Counted from the stretch's first letter, positions 1 through 11,651 are shown. The stretch: DNA of 64,000 nt from Melanopsichium pennsylvanicum (GCA_900208305.1 OAPG01000010.1:434001-498000); one strand, 5' to 3'. A program made the numbers and translations. Notes: generated from the sequence alone by a model not told the origin.

Positions 1-524
1 AGCCTCGAATTACGTCCGCCATAATCGACCAAGCTCAAGCTGTTGGTGAATCTTCGGCTGGCCTGTGGCCTGAGTCCCTGTTTGGCCGTGGTCTTGTCCG
101 TAGCAGCATTAGACTGCACCTGCTCCATCGTGTCGAGCTGAGCCCTACCGGTCACGTTGATCTGCTTCAACAACGCAGGACAGGCCTTCCTGAGCACCTT
201 GCTGTTGGCGTAAACCACCTCTTCCTTCTTGCCACCAGCAGGGACGACGAGTTCGAGATCAGCCCAAGGTTGACCAAAGATAGCTTGGTGAACAGCATGG
301 AGGGTTTGTTCAGCGACGTGGGGCACAAGGGTGAATGTCTCGGCTGGGTCGGCTTCATCGATCTCGTGTGCGACCGGTTCGTCGTCGGAATCGTTGGTAG
401 CATCGAGATAGGCCTTGCGAGCACGAACGGGAACAGCCTTGCGGGTGCTACGATAAGTGTCACCTCCCATACGGGGACTCGGAAGGGGCTTGTCGTTCCG
501 GTTGATGACGTCTACGGCTGACAT
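1..524 (-). CDS. BTB/POZ-like protein, N-terminal part (runs off the left edge)
   Basis: Reading leftwards from an ATG at 524, the frame stays open to base 1, giving about 174 codons, so the gene is cut by the window edge. The protein starts MSAVDVINRNDKPLPSPRMG and has a charged, probably disordered first 85 residues. It then enters a segment (WADLELVVPAGG...VYANSKVLRKACPALLKQI) that resembles the first strand and helix of a BTB/POZ domain, where a D-x-x-L/V-x-V stretch is followed by a buried-residue helix ending in P-x-L. BTB domains mediate dimerisation or Cullin-3 adaptor binding. The match is by pattern only, and the rest of the domain lies outside the window. The ATG is the first one in frame after upstream stops. 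No introns are visible in this part. Confidence 0.6.
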   Translation of the reverse strand, partial: MSAVDVINRNDKPLPSPRMGGDTYRSTRKAVPVRARKAYLDATNDSDDEPVAHEIDEADPAETFTLVPHVAEQTLHAVHQAIFGQPWADLELVVPAGGKKEEVVYANSKVLRKACPALLKQINVTGRAQLDTMEQVQSNAATDKTTAKQGLRPQASRRFTNSLSLVDYGGRNSR

Positions 525-2073
525 GGTGTATAGAATGTGATGAATGCTATGCTGAGCTGTCAGCAAAGGTCGGGAGAAGGGGTAAGGGACTCAAAAGGAG
601 GGGAAGGGCAAAGAGGCCGGCCAAGTAGAGCTTTTTTAATTATTTATGAGCGGGAAGGCGGCATCCTTGTAGTAACGCTCATACGAGGCAGTTAAATAGC
701 TGGCCATCACCTTGGCGGTTGTAATGTGCCCTGCAAGTAGCGCTGGAGCCCTTAGTTTTTGTCTAGCGATTCAGTTGCTAGCCGAGACTTGCAGTGGGAA
801 AGAGAAGAACAAAGGGAGTTACGGAGTGTGGCTTGAGAGCGAAACTCAAATGTCTTATACGTGAAACCGTCTGGCGCGCCGGACGACGATCGAACCTCAC
901 ATCGAACTGGCTCGCAATAGATGAACCGCATTGATGGTGAAAGCGCGAACTGAAAGGAATGCCTTCCCAATTCGGGCGTGCGACTAAGTTAATGCGATGT
1001 TCGCAAACGAACGGATCCAAGGGTGCGAGGCAAGCGTTGGCTTTTCCAAGGCCAAGACAAGCCCGTGATAGCAAGTTTTGATGGAACGGCAGGAACGGGG
1101 AGGCATGGGCAAACACTTGACGATTGGCAAGAATGACCGGAAGAGGTAAGTTCAAGGCTAAAGTGAGTGATTGGATTCAATCGATATCGAGACCCTGCAT
1201 GACTAAGGTCGACTAACGATCCAACTTATCTGCCAAGAGGTGCGTTGCTGAGGGGAGAGAAGCACCAAAGAAGCGAGAATTCTCAGATGCCGGGTTTCCG
1301 ATGCAAAGCTGACAGCTGGGTTTTAGTATCAAGACCGTTGGATTCCCAGGCAAAGTTCATGATTGCTTGCTTCACATGCCTCTTCTTCCTACTTCTATTC
1401 CTACTTGTTCAATTTCACAAGTGTGCAAAATCCATGAAAGTGTTTGCTACCACACCTGATCTGTCGCTGACTTTGATCCAAAAAAGAAAGGCTAAAATGG
1501 AACGTGCGACGTTGGACAGTCCCAAGTTAGACAGGAGCTGTCACAAGCTTGTCTGAGACAGAAAACAGGCGTCGAGCTACACACAGATTACTATATATCA
1601 TTCATAATACATATTCTGTTGAGTCTCAGGATCGCGCGCATGAACTCTACAAGTTCTGAATTTCGATCGCCATCCTGCCATCTTTTCCTTGCCCTCCTTA
1701 TCATCACCCTCAAATTCTCCAATTTGGTCCCTAACTTAAGTTAGTCCATCTGCAAAGCTTGGACGAGGAATCTGGCTTTCGAGCCTAGAGCTTGGTCATG
1801 GGAAAACAACTTTAGGTCCATTCGATGGCGACTGTAGAACAAGGAAGAATTTCCACGTCGAGATAGAAATTACATATGCATGTCCGATGCCAACCTGCAT
1901 CAAACAAATCAAATTCGATTCCCCACCTGCGAACAAAGTCTTCAAAGACGATGCTCACTTTCTCAAGCACCACACACCCGTCGCTGATCTGTCAAGCTTC
2001 CGCACAGATTTGATACACTCCAACCATTCTAGCTCGGTTCATATTGTACCTCTTTCAATATTCGACCCATGTT
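525..2073. other. Intergenic, no gene seen
   Basis: About 1.5 kb between the BTB-like gene (promoter side) and the 3' end of the lipase-like gene. Reading frames here are short, lack family motifs and have irregular codon use. The stretch from about 1600 to 2000 is more AT-rich and probably includes the 3' untranslated region of the gene to the right. Confidence 0.5.
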
Positions 2074-5000
2074 TTACGTACGCAACTCAAGGATAGCTTC
2101 TTCATAAGCTGCTGGGAAGTGAGCCGCAAACATGTCACTGCGCAGCTCAGGAAGGCTGAAGAACGCAAGCGGGCTCTCTACATGATGGATCTGCTTGTTG
2201 TTGATCCATATGCATCGTCCTGGAGGTATGAGTGGTCCACCCTGTGCGGCTTCCGAGCGCAAAGTCGCCGTGTCGAGCTCTTGCCTGCGTGTTGCTAGCG
2301 CATGCAGTGGCGCTTCATCTCGCTGCTGTGGCCCGACCCATGGCGAAGGCGGAATTCGCGCTCCTGCTGTGCTTTCGGCGTCAAGTCGTGCTTTGATGGC
2401 TGCGTACAGATCACTCTCAACATCACGACGCAAAGACCAGAGCTGCTCTTCGATCCGCTCCTTGCGGTGCAGCATCACATCATCCGCGCCCTCTGCCTTG
2501 GTGATGGATCGCCAGTCCCAGTAGCTCCGCAAGATGTGAACGCGCGCATCGTCTTGGCCTTCGGAAGAGGCCATGGCGTGGCGGCGTCGGACTCGTGATA
2601 GCGCTCCGAGCACACGCCGCAATTCTCGTATCTGGCCGTGTCCTACACGAGGTATGATGTCACTGCCCAAGACCACCGTCGTCACGAGCGGCACTGATCC
2701 CAGCGCGGCTCGACCCGCAAGATCTGCTGTCATACTCACCGGGCTCGCAAAGCTCACAGCTCGGATGGGCCTTCGAGCAGGCAAGCCTGAAGACATGTTG
2801 GTCACCCATGTACCTGAGTCGGGATCGGCGCCATCCGGAATAAAGTACTCGGCAAGCAGCAACGCTGCCGCACTGGCAATCGCACCACCCAGCGAGTGAC
2901 CGCAGAACATAACACCGAAACCCTCATTCTCCGCAAGGGCTTGGCGCAGCGTGGCAAATAGCTTGCTTTGCGGGGACACGAGAGCTTTGGCGGCACGCCA
3001 GATACCAGCGTGGCATCTGAACTCCTCGCCTGGCGTGGGTTGCACCTGTGGAAGCTCAATCTCTTCCGTCTGCAGTTCCAAATCCACAATGATATCCGAA
3101 AATGATTGAGTTCCACGGACAGCAATGCAGACGACCTTGCGAACGTAGTCTCGGACCACGTAGAAGGTTGGACTGTAATCGGCATCAGCGTCCAGCGATT
3201 GGATGTCAGCATGGAGCACATCATCAGCGTTGAGACGCGAGAGGTACGCAAACGTCTGACGTGAGAAGCGCTCGCCGGAAGGTGTAAATGTTGGCGGCAA
3301 GTCGACAATATGCACGTGAAGTCCGTAGGCAGAGATGGCGAGGCGTCCACACCACTTGATGGTTCGGACCAGATCTCGATTGCTCTCGTTGAAGGATCGG
3401 AGATCCGGATGTAGAGAGTCGGGCTGCGACGCGCTCACTTGAGGAGAGGTCATAAAGTCGTAGGCACGACCAAAGTAGCCGCTGCTTGGCTGACAAGGTC
3501 GTACCGCGTCCACACGTGGAGTCTTGGCAAACTCGAGGATGTCATCACCACGGTTGGTTACGATCATCTCGTCATCACTGCTGTCCTCGTCCTCGTCGTC
3601 TTCGTAGTCGTCGGCGTCGTAATCGATTCTCTTCGTGGTGCTACCTTTGGCGCCGCTCCATCCGTCGTCTTGGCCTTCGGAAGTCGCTTTGCTATCGAGC
3701 TTTTCGCCATCGAGCGTAAAGTCATGGCTGTTCTGCTGGGCCCAGCTGCGTCGCTTTTCTCCGAGCGCAGCCCTCGAAGCAGCGCGATCAGCGCCAAGAT
3801 CAACTCTGTCAGAGCTGCGTTTCTTTGACCATGTTTTGCTGTTGTCCTGTTTGGAGGGTCTCTTCCACCCTTCCAGCTTTTCCAGCCCAGCTCCTTCGGC
3901 TAGATAGCGTTCCCGAGTCACGCTGTGCAAGCAGTAGAGCTCGAGAAGACCCCGCATCACTTGCCAACGAGTGAGACCCTTGGGTTTTCGATGACCTACG
4001 TTGTCGAGCTTCTTTTTCGACCCTTTCTCCTCGTGATCTTCGAGCGCTACAGTAGCCCACTCTGCCTGGATGAAGCCGTACGCTTCAACAATACATTGCG
4101 CCAAGACAGTCCTGCCTGTCAGATTGTAGACCATCCAGCGAAGGAACCAGAAGAGCAAGGACATTTTTTCACTGGCCGAGTATGTCAGATCCAGCAAATG
4201 TGCTGCGACGAACAAAGTCAAACCGAATATGTGGATGAAGATGGCAGCAATGCCTCCGTAATCAGCTTCCACCTCTTTCAGCCCACTGTCCGCCTGCGCG
4301 CCTCCGCTGCGAAGGCCCAGGTCGCCAATCAGGAACCATAAGACGAAGCTGCGCGGTCTGCCCGAAGCATCAACTTGGAACGTACTCTGGCTGGGACCGC
4401 GCAGTGATCGTGAGCCAAAGGATGGTTTTCTTTCCGGATTCACGTGCGCGTGGTCGGCATTCGGTACCGGCGGCACTGAATTCATCCGAGAAGCATCGCC
4501 GCTTGCGTATCCAGACTGTGTGCTGAGATCATGCATCGACTGAGCTGCAACCAGCATAGATGATGGAGTAAGTCGAAGTGTACCGTTGCTTTCAGCTCGT
4601 TTGGCAAACTCTTCCGCTTCGGCTGAGCCGTTCTGCTCCTCGACAAGTTGTGTGGTCTCTCTGGCTGGTATGTTTTGTGACTCTGCAGCCTGAGGGGTGC
4701 GCAGAGCGGCGAAGGTGGTGAAATCAGTGGCTGGTCCAGTGAGCGGCGATCTGCCAGCGCTGACAGCGCGTAATCCTTGTGGGCTATCGTAGCTAAGCGA
4801 GCCGCGGCGAGAGTTGGCGGAAGTGAGGAAAGGGGACGGAAGGATCTCAATATGCGTAGGCACAAGTCTGGGTGTACCCGGTGGAAGGCGAAGGGAAGAG
4901 GTGCTTGTATTGAGGTGAAGGTGGATCATAGGTGGTACATACGACCCAGAAGGATCCCCGTACGGCGTCCAAGGTGAAGGAGGTAAACTCAGTGTTGTGG

Positions 5001-7338
5001 GACCCAGCTGCGGCGTTCGTGGCGCAGTGTGGAGGGTACGGGCAGATAAATAATCGCCGTGACCGATTGTGGGGGGGCTCATGGAGCCACGCGGCTCACG
5101 ATAATCAATCGCCAAAGGTGTGAAAGGCGATGGTGGCATTGAAAGTTGCACTGGCAGCAGCCGGGGCGCTGCCGGGAAGTCGCGCAATGCACTGGCTTTG
5201 ATCGAGCCTTGGGGTGAAGGACGTAGTAACGGAGAAGAAATTGGAGGCAAGTCGGGCGAAGCCAGCTCGTTGTCGGGAATCTGGCTCGGGTCCAAAGGCT
5301 CAAACTCGAAGACGGTGTCTAGCTGTCGGCCAGCAGCATCAATCGAGTTGGTTCGCGAGCCACGACGGGACAGCACGGCCTTTCGCAATGATGGCGAGAT
5401 GAAGGGACTTGCCGATGTGATAGCCGGGCTCTTTCGCACGTCTGCTTCGGCTGCAGACGCCGCTGGCGTCGAGAGCGAGCTGGTCTGCAATGCTCCCAAA
5501 GTCGTATTAGCATCATCTTCCTGAGGATCGAAAGAAGTAATAGGCTGCTCGCTAATCGGGTCTCCAACGGGTCTAACGACGGGCGAGCTCGCAAGCTGTA
5601 TTCGCGACAAGCTACCCATTGAGCCGGATCGGGCTGGCGAACACGACTGCGGCTCGGTGTAGCTGCGAAGGAAGGCTGGTGGTTGTCCAAAGCGTCTGCT
5701 TCCATGAGCACGCTTTGCTGATGTTTCAGCGGCGTGGGCTGCCTTGACAAAATTTGTCAGTGCTGTCAGAGGTCCGACTTTGTGAGCGGGACGATTGCGA
5801 GCCGCGAGCTTTTCAGCCTGCCTTCTGGCTTTCTCGCGTTCGCGCATGCGACGGACACCAAGTAGACCTTCGAAACTGGATGGATCGCTGCCATGATCGT
5901 CGAGCAGTGGTGGAGGAAGGAGCAATGCACCTTCTTGGTAGCCATCACCAGGCTTAGATCGCCATGAGGAACCGCCTTGCCATGCTCCTGGCATGGCAAC
6001 CGGGCTAGGAGGAGCCTCGGGTAGAGTCTGGTCATGGTAGGCAGAACCGTAGCCGAACTCGGACTTGGAAATCTGTGTGAGTCTGGGGCGACGGCCGGCT
6101 TTCAGCACGATCGTATCTGGTAGACGACCTGAGCTGGCGCCAGCTGCAGTCAAGGGCGAGGAGGCGGTTACCTTTTGACAGCTTTCGCCCCGGGAGAACG
6201 TCGCCACAGTTTTCTCCTTTTTTGTCCCCTTTTCCGGTTCGTAGTCCTTTAGCTGAAGTATCGTAGACGGAGTACATTTGCGGCTGACTGTACTGACTTC
6301 GAAGCTGAGCCCGCCTCGACGGCTATGCACCTTGGAGAAGCCTTCATGAACATGCTCGACCACTGCGCCTTGGCCAGTGAGCATCTGACGCCACATCTGC
6401 GCTCGACGCTCGGCAATCGTTGCACCAGGGCCATTTTTGGAAGATGATGCTTTTGCTTGTGATGATAGCGGCAACTGCAGTCGTAGTCCTTTCTTTCCTA
6501 ACGATCCTAGCGCACTTGTCCACGCTTGGATACTATGTTTTGGCGCCAACCCGCGCTTGTTGTGGCCAGACTGCACATCCACGTCCTTGTCCACACAACC
6601 GCTTTTGGTGTCTCGAGCAAAAGATAAGTTCGCGACTCGCCCAGAGCTATCCCTACGCAGCAAGAGTGCGCCGAGTGCCTCGATAGCACTCCCATTGCTG
6701 GGCCGCTTTCGTTGTCCGCGCTTTCTTCGAAGGCTTTCGAATGGTTCGGATGAGCCGGATGTCCAGGGAGAAGGGTTGTGGGAATGGCTACTGCCGGCGG
6801 GAAATCCTTGTGGTGATCGAAGTAAGTCCCAGTGATCGGAGGACTCCGGCACATAGTACATTTCGGAGCGCGAAAGAATAGCCGAAACTGTAACATAGCG
6901 TGCTGACGGTGTCGGTGCCGCATCTTGACGAACGCCCTGCTTTTCTTGCTGCATTGATGGTAGCTTCTTGTCGTTCTCTCCAGACTGACTCAAATCATTT
7001 GAGATTTGAGCGATCCCATCTGCTTGCGACTGTGCCGGCTCGGGACTGTCGGCAGGGTAAGGTGAGTTCGAGGGCGAACCCTCCAGGCGGAAGGAAGAAG
7101 GAGCGGCGCTGAAAACTGGCGATGCTCTCGCGGTATTTGAAAGGTCTGCACGGGACGCCGCATCTGGTTTGAGGCTCGAGATGCGCTCTGCCGACGCCGA
7201 CGCCGACGCCGACTTGCCTTTAGAGAAGCTGTGTGCTGGTGGAAGAGGTGGGAGCTCGTCCAAATCAAGGTCAAGCAGCTCTGGATGTGCAAAGGTCTCT
7301 GCCACCTTCGGACCGTCTGTAAGTGCAATTGGTGACAT
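2074..7338 (-). CDS. Large sn-1-specific diacylglycerol-lipase-like protein (class 3 lipase domain)
   Basis: A single uninterrupted 1754-residue frame. The first in-frame ATG is at 7338 (MSPIALTDGPK); the frame opens a little further upstream but without an ATG. The first ~1000 residues are low-complexity, rich in Ser and Pro. Two hydrophobic segments lie near residues 1030-1085 (AAIFIHIFGLTLFVAAHLL, then MSLLFWFLRWMVYNL). A class 3 lipase domain fills the C-terminal ~450 residues. The nucleophile sits in GHSLGG (Ser about 1482). Probable partners are Asp about 1560 in GSDIIPR and His about 1740 in MFAAHFP, and a PPGR motif precedes the end as in animal DAG lipases. Members of this family cut the sn-1 chain from diacylglycerol at membranes to give monoacylglycerol and fatty acid. 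An acidic run lies between the membrane segments and the lipase domain. Three copies of a proline motif near residues 725-845 are reported as a finding. The enzyme assignment is by family; the substrate is inferred. Confidence 0.85.
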   Translation of the reverse strand: MSPIALTDGPKVAETFAHPELLDLDLDELPPLPPAHSFSKGKSASASASAERISSLKPDAASRADLSNTARASPVFSAAPSSFRLEGSPSNSPYPADSPEPAQSQADGIAQISNDLSQSGENDKKLPSMQQEKQGVRQDAAPTPSARYVTVSAILSRSEMYYVPESSDHWDLLRSPQGFPAGSSHSHNPSPWTSGSSEPFESLRRKRGQRKRPSNGSAIEALGALLLRRDSSGRVANLSFARDTKSGCVDKDVDVQSGHNKRGLAPKHSIQAWTSALGSLGKKGLRLQLPLSSQAKASSSKNGPGATIAERRAQMWRQMLTGQGAVVEHVHEGFSKVHSRRGGLSFEVSTVSRKCTPSTILQLKDYEPEKGTKKEKTVATFSRGESCQKVTASSPLTAAGASSGRLPDTIVLKAGRRPRLTQISKSEFGYGSAYHDQTLPEAPPSPVAMPGAWQGGSSWRSKPGDGYQEGALLLPPPLLDDHGSDPSSFEGLLGVRRMREREKARRQAEKLAARNRPAHKVGPLTALTNFVKAAHAAETSAKRAHGSRRFGQPPAFLRSYTEPQSCSPARSGSMGSLSRIQLASSPVVRPVGDPISEQPITSFDPQEDDANTTLGALQTSSLSTPAASAAEADVRKSPAITSASPFISPSLRKAVLSRRGSRTNSIDAAGRQLDTVFEFEPLDPSQIPDNELASPDLPPISSPLLRPSPQGSIKASALRDFPAAPRLLPVQLSMPPSPFTPLAIDYREPRGSMSPPTIGHGDYLSARTLHTAPRTPQLGPTTLSLPPSPWTPYGDPSGSYVPPMIHLHLNTSTSSLRLPPGTPRLVPTHIEILPSPFLTSANSRRGSLSYDSPQGLRAVSAGRSPLTGPATDFTTFAALRTPQAAESQNIPARETTQLVEEQNGSAEAEEFAKRAESNGTLRLTPSSMLVAAQSMHDLSTQSGYASGDASRMNSVPPVPNADHAHVNPERKPSFGSRSLRGPSQSTFQVDASGRPRSFVLWFLIGDLGLRSGGAQADSGLKEVEADYGGIAAIFIHIFGLTLFVAAHLLDLTYSASEKMSLLFWFLRWMVYNLTGRTVLAQCIVEAYGFIQAEWATVALEDHEEKGSKKKLDNVGHRKPKGLTRWQVMRGLLELYCLHSVTRERYLAEGAGLEKLEGWKRPSKQDNSKTWSKKRSSDRVDLGADRAASRAALGEKRRSWAQQNSHDFTLDGEKLDSKATSEGQDDGWSGAKGSTTKRIDYDADDYEDDEDEDSSDDEMIVTNRGDDILEFAKTPRVDAVRPCQPSSGYFGRAYDFMTSPQVSASQPDSLHPDLRSFNESNRDLVRTIKWCGRLAISAYGLHVHIVDLPPTFTPSGERFSRQTFAYLSRLNADDVLHADIQSLDADADYSPTFYVVRDYVRKVVCIAVRGTQSFSDIIVDLELQTEEIELPQVQPTPGEEFRCHAGIWRAAKALVSPQSKLFATLRQALAENEGFGVMFCGHSLGGAIASAAALLLAEYFIPDGADPDSGTWVTNMSSGLPARRPIRAVSFASPVSMTADLAGRAALGSVPLVTTVVLGSDIIPRVGHGQIRELRRVLGALSRVRRRHAMASSEGQDDARVHILRSYWDWRSITKAEGADDVMLHRKERIEEQLWSLRRDVESDLYAAIKARLDAESTAGARIPPSPWVGPQQRDEAPLHALATRRQELDTATLRSEAAQGGPLIPPGRCIWINNKQIHHVESPLAFFSLPELRSDMFAAHFPAAYEEAILELRT

Positions 7339-8675
7339 TGTGCTGGAGGCAAGCAAGCTGAAGCTGCAGCTGCAAGTCTGTATTGAAGTGTGGAAATAAA
7401 GCGATGGGCTTTTGCAAGAACGCCGGCTCCGCCATCCTGATACTGATGGGATCAGATATGAGGTTCTTGAGGCAATTAGAACTGCTTTTGAGCTTTCGAT
7501 GCTACAACGCCATTCTGAGTGACCTGGCTCTGTGCAACATGTGAGCGGTGCGAGTGATTTGTGGCTGTCGAGCTTCTAGTCGGGATATGGACACGTTATC
7601 AAGACTAGAGCGCCAGTGTGTGATCAGATAGTCGCTTTATCCAGCTAAGAAGCACTCGGATCGGTGTGACAGGATGGAATGAGCTTGAAGTGGTGATGAG
7701 GATACGGCAGGTGAGTGTGCTTCGTGGGTACGATGTAAGCTGCATGGAAATTGAATTGAGGCAATTAGACACTCATAAAAAAAGGAAAAAGAAAAAATCA
7801 AGAAAAAAAAAATCAAAAAGGGCAGCGTTACAGTTAGTTGCGAAGACCCTTGACTCGCCCAACTTTTACCTTTCGCGCTGGAATGTATGCGAAGCGTTGT
7901 AATGCCACAGCCTTTCAATTTGACAGTCATCAGTGACCGAGCCTGCAGTCCCTCTAATTGATTTGGACTTTTCGCAAAAGCACAGCTGCACAACCGCTCA
8001 CGCAAGCCAGAGAAGGGGCACGGCTTGATGCTCGCAGAGTGCCGAAAGTGTGGGCTCTTTTTCGGCGTTGCCGATCCAGCGTCGATGGCAGCTCCGATCT
8101 GTCGACAACCTTGACTCAATTACCAGATTTGAACGTGTAATGTCTCAGCACAGCGCTGTTGGTATATCGCTGTCGGCAAAGTCTGTTGCATCTTCACATC
8201 AACGCGCCGTGACATCGTCACACACTGAATCATACAGTCAGCAGATGGTGTTCTCACCGGTCAAACGATTTCGATTCCAAGATTAGAATGGGGACGGTCT
8301 TGTGATCAAGTCTCGTCAATTCGGCTGGCAAGTTTTTCCCGGCAGATCGGACCCTGTCCATCCTAGCCCGACTCTCTAGAGTCATGAGCATCCGCCGGTT
8401 CCCGCTAATTTCATCATACTCTAAGCGGCCACCGCTTGTGGATCGCTTTTGAACTCAGAGCCCGATTCATTTTTGCCTGAAACCAGGCTGGCTGGCTGGC
8501 CCTCCCAAAGCGATATGGACCCTCGGATTGACCAAGTCCTGACCGGCAATACCAACTCGACCCGCTCTTGTCATCAAGCTTATGAAGTCGAACCAAACGC
8601 ATTGTAGTCTGATATATAGCATCACGTGTGACAATTGCATGATGGCCGGGGACGGATGCTTTTGGTGAAGAGAAT
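7339..8675. other. Intergenic with purine-rich tract, no gene seen
   Basis: Holds the promoter of the lipase-like gene on the left and the 3' flank of the L-fuconate dehydratase gene on the right. An A-rich tract with scattered G lies at about 7778-7822. The reading frames in this region show no domain or family motif. Confidence 0.5.
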
Positions 8676-10276
8676 CTAGTGTCCCGAGGGAGGAGCTGTG
8701 CGGGCGTTGCCATTCTTCCAATATGAACCAAGAGGGAAGCTGTAGTCTTCGATCGAGCTCTTGAGCATCTCGATGCTGTAGCCACCACTGGGATCCATTG
8801 GCGTGTTGTAGCATCCAGCACCATTGATGCTGACAGGGTAGACAAAGTGCTCGTGCAAGTGGTCGACCCACTCGAGCACGTTACGCTCGTTGGTCGCACT
8901 GATGCAGATATAGTCGATCAGACTCAAATGCACAACGTACTCGCAGAGACCGACACCACCCGCATGTGGGCACACGATCTTGCCAAACTTCTTAGCCATG
9001 AGCATCACCGCAAGGATCTCGTTGACACCAGCGAGACGGCACGAGTCGATTTGCACAACGTCGATAGAATCTGCTTGAAGCAGCTGCTTGAACGTCATAC
9101 GGTTGTGAGCGTGCTCACCAGTAGCGACACCGATGCCAAGATGCTTGATGCCGCGTCGAATGGCAGCGTGGCCGAGAACATCATCCGGTGCAGTAGGCTC
9201 CTCGATGAACCAAGGTCGGAGATGCGCCAGCTTCTCCATGTAGTTGATCGCCTCTTGCACATCCCACACCTGATTGGCATCCACCATGACGACACAGCCG
9301 GTAGGTCCAGCATTCTTGCCAGCAAGGCTCTCCGGCGAGGGTTCCTTGCGTCCAGCAGGCATCTCCTTGGGATCGTCGACAATAGACCGCATCAACGACA
9401 ATCGACGAATGTCATCGTCAACATCCGCACCCACCTTGAGCTTAAAGTGATTGAACCCCTGTTCAAGCGCCGAACGAGTGAGACGGGCCACCTTGGCGTC
9501 ATCGTAGCCCGACCAGCCTGCTGATGTTGTGTATGCCTTGTAGCCGTTGGCAACCATCTCGGCTTCACGGTCTGCCTTGCCCTTGGCAGCATCTTGCAGA
9601 ATCTTGAGTGCCTCGGCGGGTGTGATGGCATCGGTAATGTAGCGGAAGGGGATGCACTTTACGAGCTCTTCGGGAGACATGTCGCAGATGAGCTTCCAAA
9701 GAGGTTTGCTTTGCGAACGAGCATAGAGATCCCAGATGGCGTTGATGACAGCAGCGGTTGCGAGGTGGATGACGCCCTTCTCCGGGCCAATCCATCGCAG
9801 CTGTGGGTCTGAAACCATGAGCTGCCACGTCTCACCCATGTTGGCGAATAGTGGCTCAATTTCACGGCCGAGCAGGAGCTCTTCGACAATTGAGGCAATA
9901 GCCTGACAGCAGATCTCGTTTCCCTTGCCTATTGTGAAGGTCATGCCAAAACCGCGGAGCGAAGAGTCTTGCTTGACGGGGGCATTGATGGCTTCGCTCT
10001 CGCGTCCGCGGTACGAAACGATCTGGGCGCCGTCCTTGGGGCTTGTGTACAGAATGAGGTAGGCAGCCGAGTAGTCGCAGGCTATGGAGACAGGAAAGAG
10101 AGGTTTGCGTGTCAGTTGAGAGCATCAAAAGGTGGACCTCATTGAGTTGGCAGCTTTGAGTGCTGTCAGCACTCACTTTTGTTCATGGCATCGGTGCCAT
10201 CACCTGTCAATGATGTTGGGAAGCGCACATCGTGGATAGAGTACGACGAGACGATCAATGGCGACGATTGCGTCAT
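8676..10276 (-). CDS. L-fuconate dehydratase (enolase superfamily), 2 exons
   Basis: Exons 10276-10177 and 10081-8676 encode 501 residues. The intron (GTGAGT...ATAG) splits codon 34, and its removal restores the family sequence FPTSLTGDGTDAM...DYSAAYLILYTS, which aligns with the N-terminus of human ENOSF1 and bacterial FucD. These enzymes remove water from L-fuconate to give 2-keto-3-deoxy-L-fuconate, using an enolate stabilised by Mg2+. Visible family motifs are FTIGKGNE, WIGPEKGVIHLATAA, the K-x-K pair in FKLKVGAD (about K247/K249), metal ligands in DANQVWD (D291) and EEPT (about 317), GVATGEH, and PHAGGVGLCE. A 25-residue insertion precedes DANQ relative to the human protein. The fungus may use it for plant-derived L-fucose or a related sugar acid. 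L-rhamnonate dehydratase is the main alternative, but the N-terminal match favours L-fuconate. Confidence 0.9.
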
Positions 10277-11651
10277 GTTGAGCGAGCTCGGTCAGAGTTA
10301 CCTGGACTGCTGTGTGGCGGACGAGAGGGAAGAGTAAGGAAAGCGGGTATGGAAGGACGCACGAAGAGCATGGGCACAACTGTGAGCAAAACTATATATC
10401 AACTTGTTTGAAACCAGGAGTTCACTGTTGCCGAGCTACGAGCAGAGCAGATGCCGGCTTCTTGACCGCTTCAGGGTGGAGGGCCATGCAGCTGACCGAC
10501 CGTAGCTACAGCTTTCGACTTGCCCGAACGAGGCGTTCATGGGAGTGGGCCATGGCCGCCGACAGACCGCCCGCTGCTCACCAAATCTGCGACAAGGCTG
10601 GCTAGGCTGGCTAGGCTGGCTGGTTCGGACCGTGATTCGTGTTTTGTTCAAATCGTCCCGACCCCTATGCGCCTGACGAGGGTTGTGTACAGCGGCTATT
10701 CTGACGGCGGTAGAGACCCAAGTGGAGCACCGGCAATATCGCGGTGGGGGACGGGAAAGACGGCGGTTCAAGCACGCGTTCGTCTGTGACTGCGTGACTT
10801 TAGTCTGCTTGTACAAGCCACAAATCCCACCTGGACAGGTCCTGATACTGCCCTCGCTGTGGATGCGTGATGGCAAATAACCAGCTTTGGGACTTTTCTG
10901 ATATCAAATCACGTGACGTGTTTGTTTCAGACTCATGCTGATGGAACAGCCCAGCCCAAGCCGCGCTCGCTGCCAACGTCTTGGAAGGGAATTCGAACTC
11001 TCAAATCAGACGAATTCTTGATATGGGTAGCACAACAGTAGCACGCGGGGATGGAAACGAGACGACATGGAATTTGCCGTTCTATTCGCCAGGTCGACCG
11101 GGGTATTGCTTTCCGATCCGAGATTTGAAGAAGTTCTCCGGACACAGATCGCGCCACCAAGGCATGCAAGTCAAAGCTTCTCGTTCCTCTCGCCAACGCA
11201 TTTACGCTGAGCTTGTAGCACGAGGTGAACTTCGTTAGCTGATTTAGCCACGCAAGAGTCCCTTTTGCTCCCGGCGCTCGATGCAGGAAAGGCAACCACA
11301 GTACCTGAAAGCAGCGAGCTCGGCTCTCGAACAGACTGCATGCGGTCTCACCCCGCAAAAACGCGTTCTTCCTGTTCTGTCATGGGGGTGGGGGATTGAC
11401 CCGCGTGGGGGGGGGGCTTCTCTCAGAAGGAACACGGAAGATCATCGCCACGACCTCCTACAAGGAAGAGATGCTAACCGTACAGAGACGCTGTACTATC
11501 ACGGTGCACGACATGCGGTGATGAAGGAGACTTTTCACTCGCTAACATCACCAGGACATTTCGCCTTGATGTTGCTCTATCCTCCGAATTCTTCTTACTC
11601 GTAATCCTGCTTTTGGTTTACTGAATCAACTTAGGGTTATACAGCACAATT
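10277..11651. other. Intergenic, no gene seen
   Basis: Upstream of the L-fuconate dehydratase start and downstream of the alpha/beta-hydrolase. It contains a short imperfect tandem repeat at 10596-10623 (GGCTGGCTA units) and a run of G at about 11407-11416. Possible reading frames show no recognisable domain. Confidence 0.5.
10596..10623. repeat. Short tandem repeat, 9-bp GGCTGGCTA unit
   Basis: About three imperfect copies of a 9-bp unit in the L-fuconate dehydratase upstream region. No function is evident. Confidence 0.7.

Noticed and set aside
1245..1556. 103-codon plus-strand frame
   Set aside because: It begins at a non-ATG or weak context, has no family motif, and mixes a random hydrophobic run (LFFLLLFLLV) with atypical codon use.
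7637..8119. 160-codon minus-strand frame
   Set aside because: The frame crosses an A/T-rich tract that encodes only Phe/Ile runs; no motif and no conserved look.
10920..11045. tRNA-like T-arm (TTCGAA) on the minus strand near 10990
   Set aside because: The TTCGAAT loop is not flanked by complementary arms, and no acceptor or anticodon stem can be drawn.
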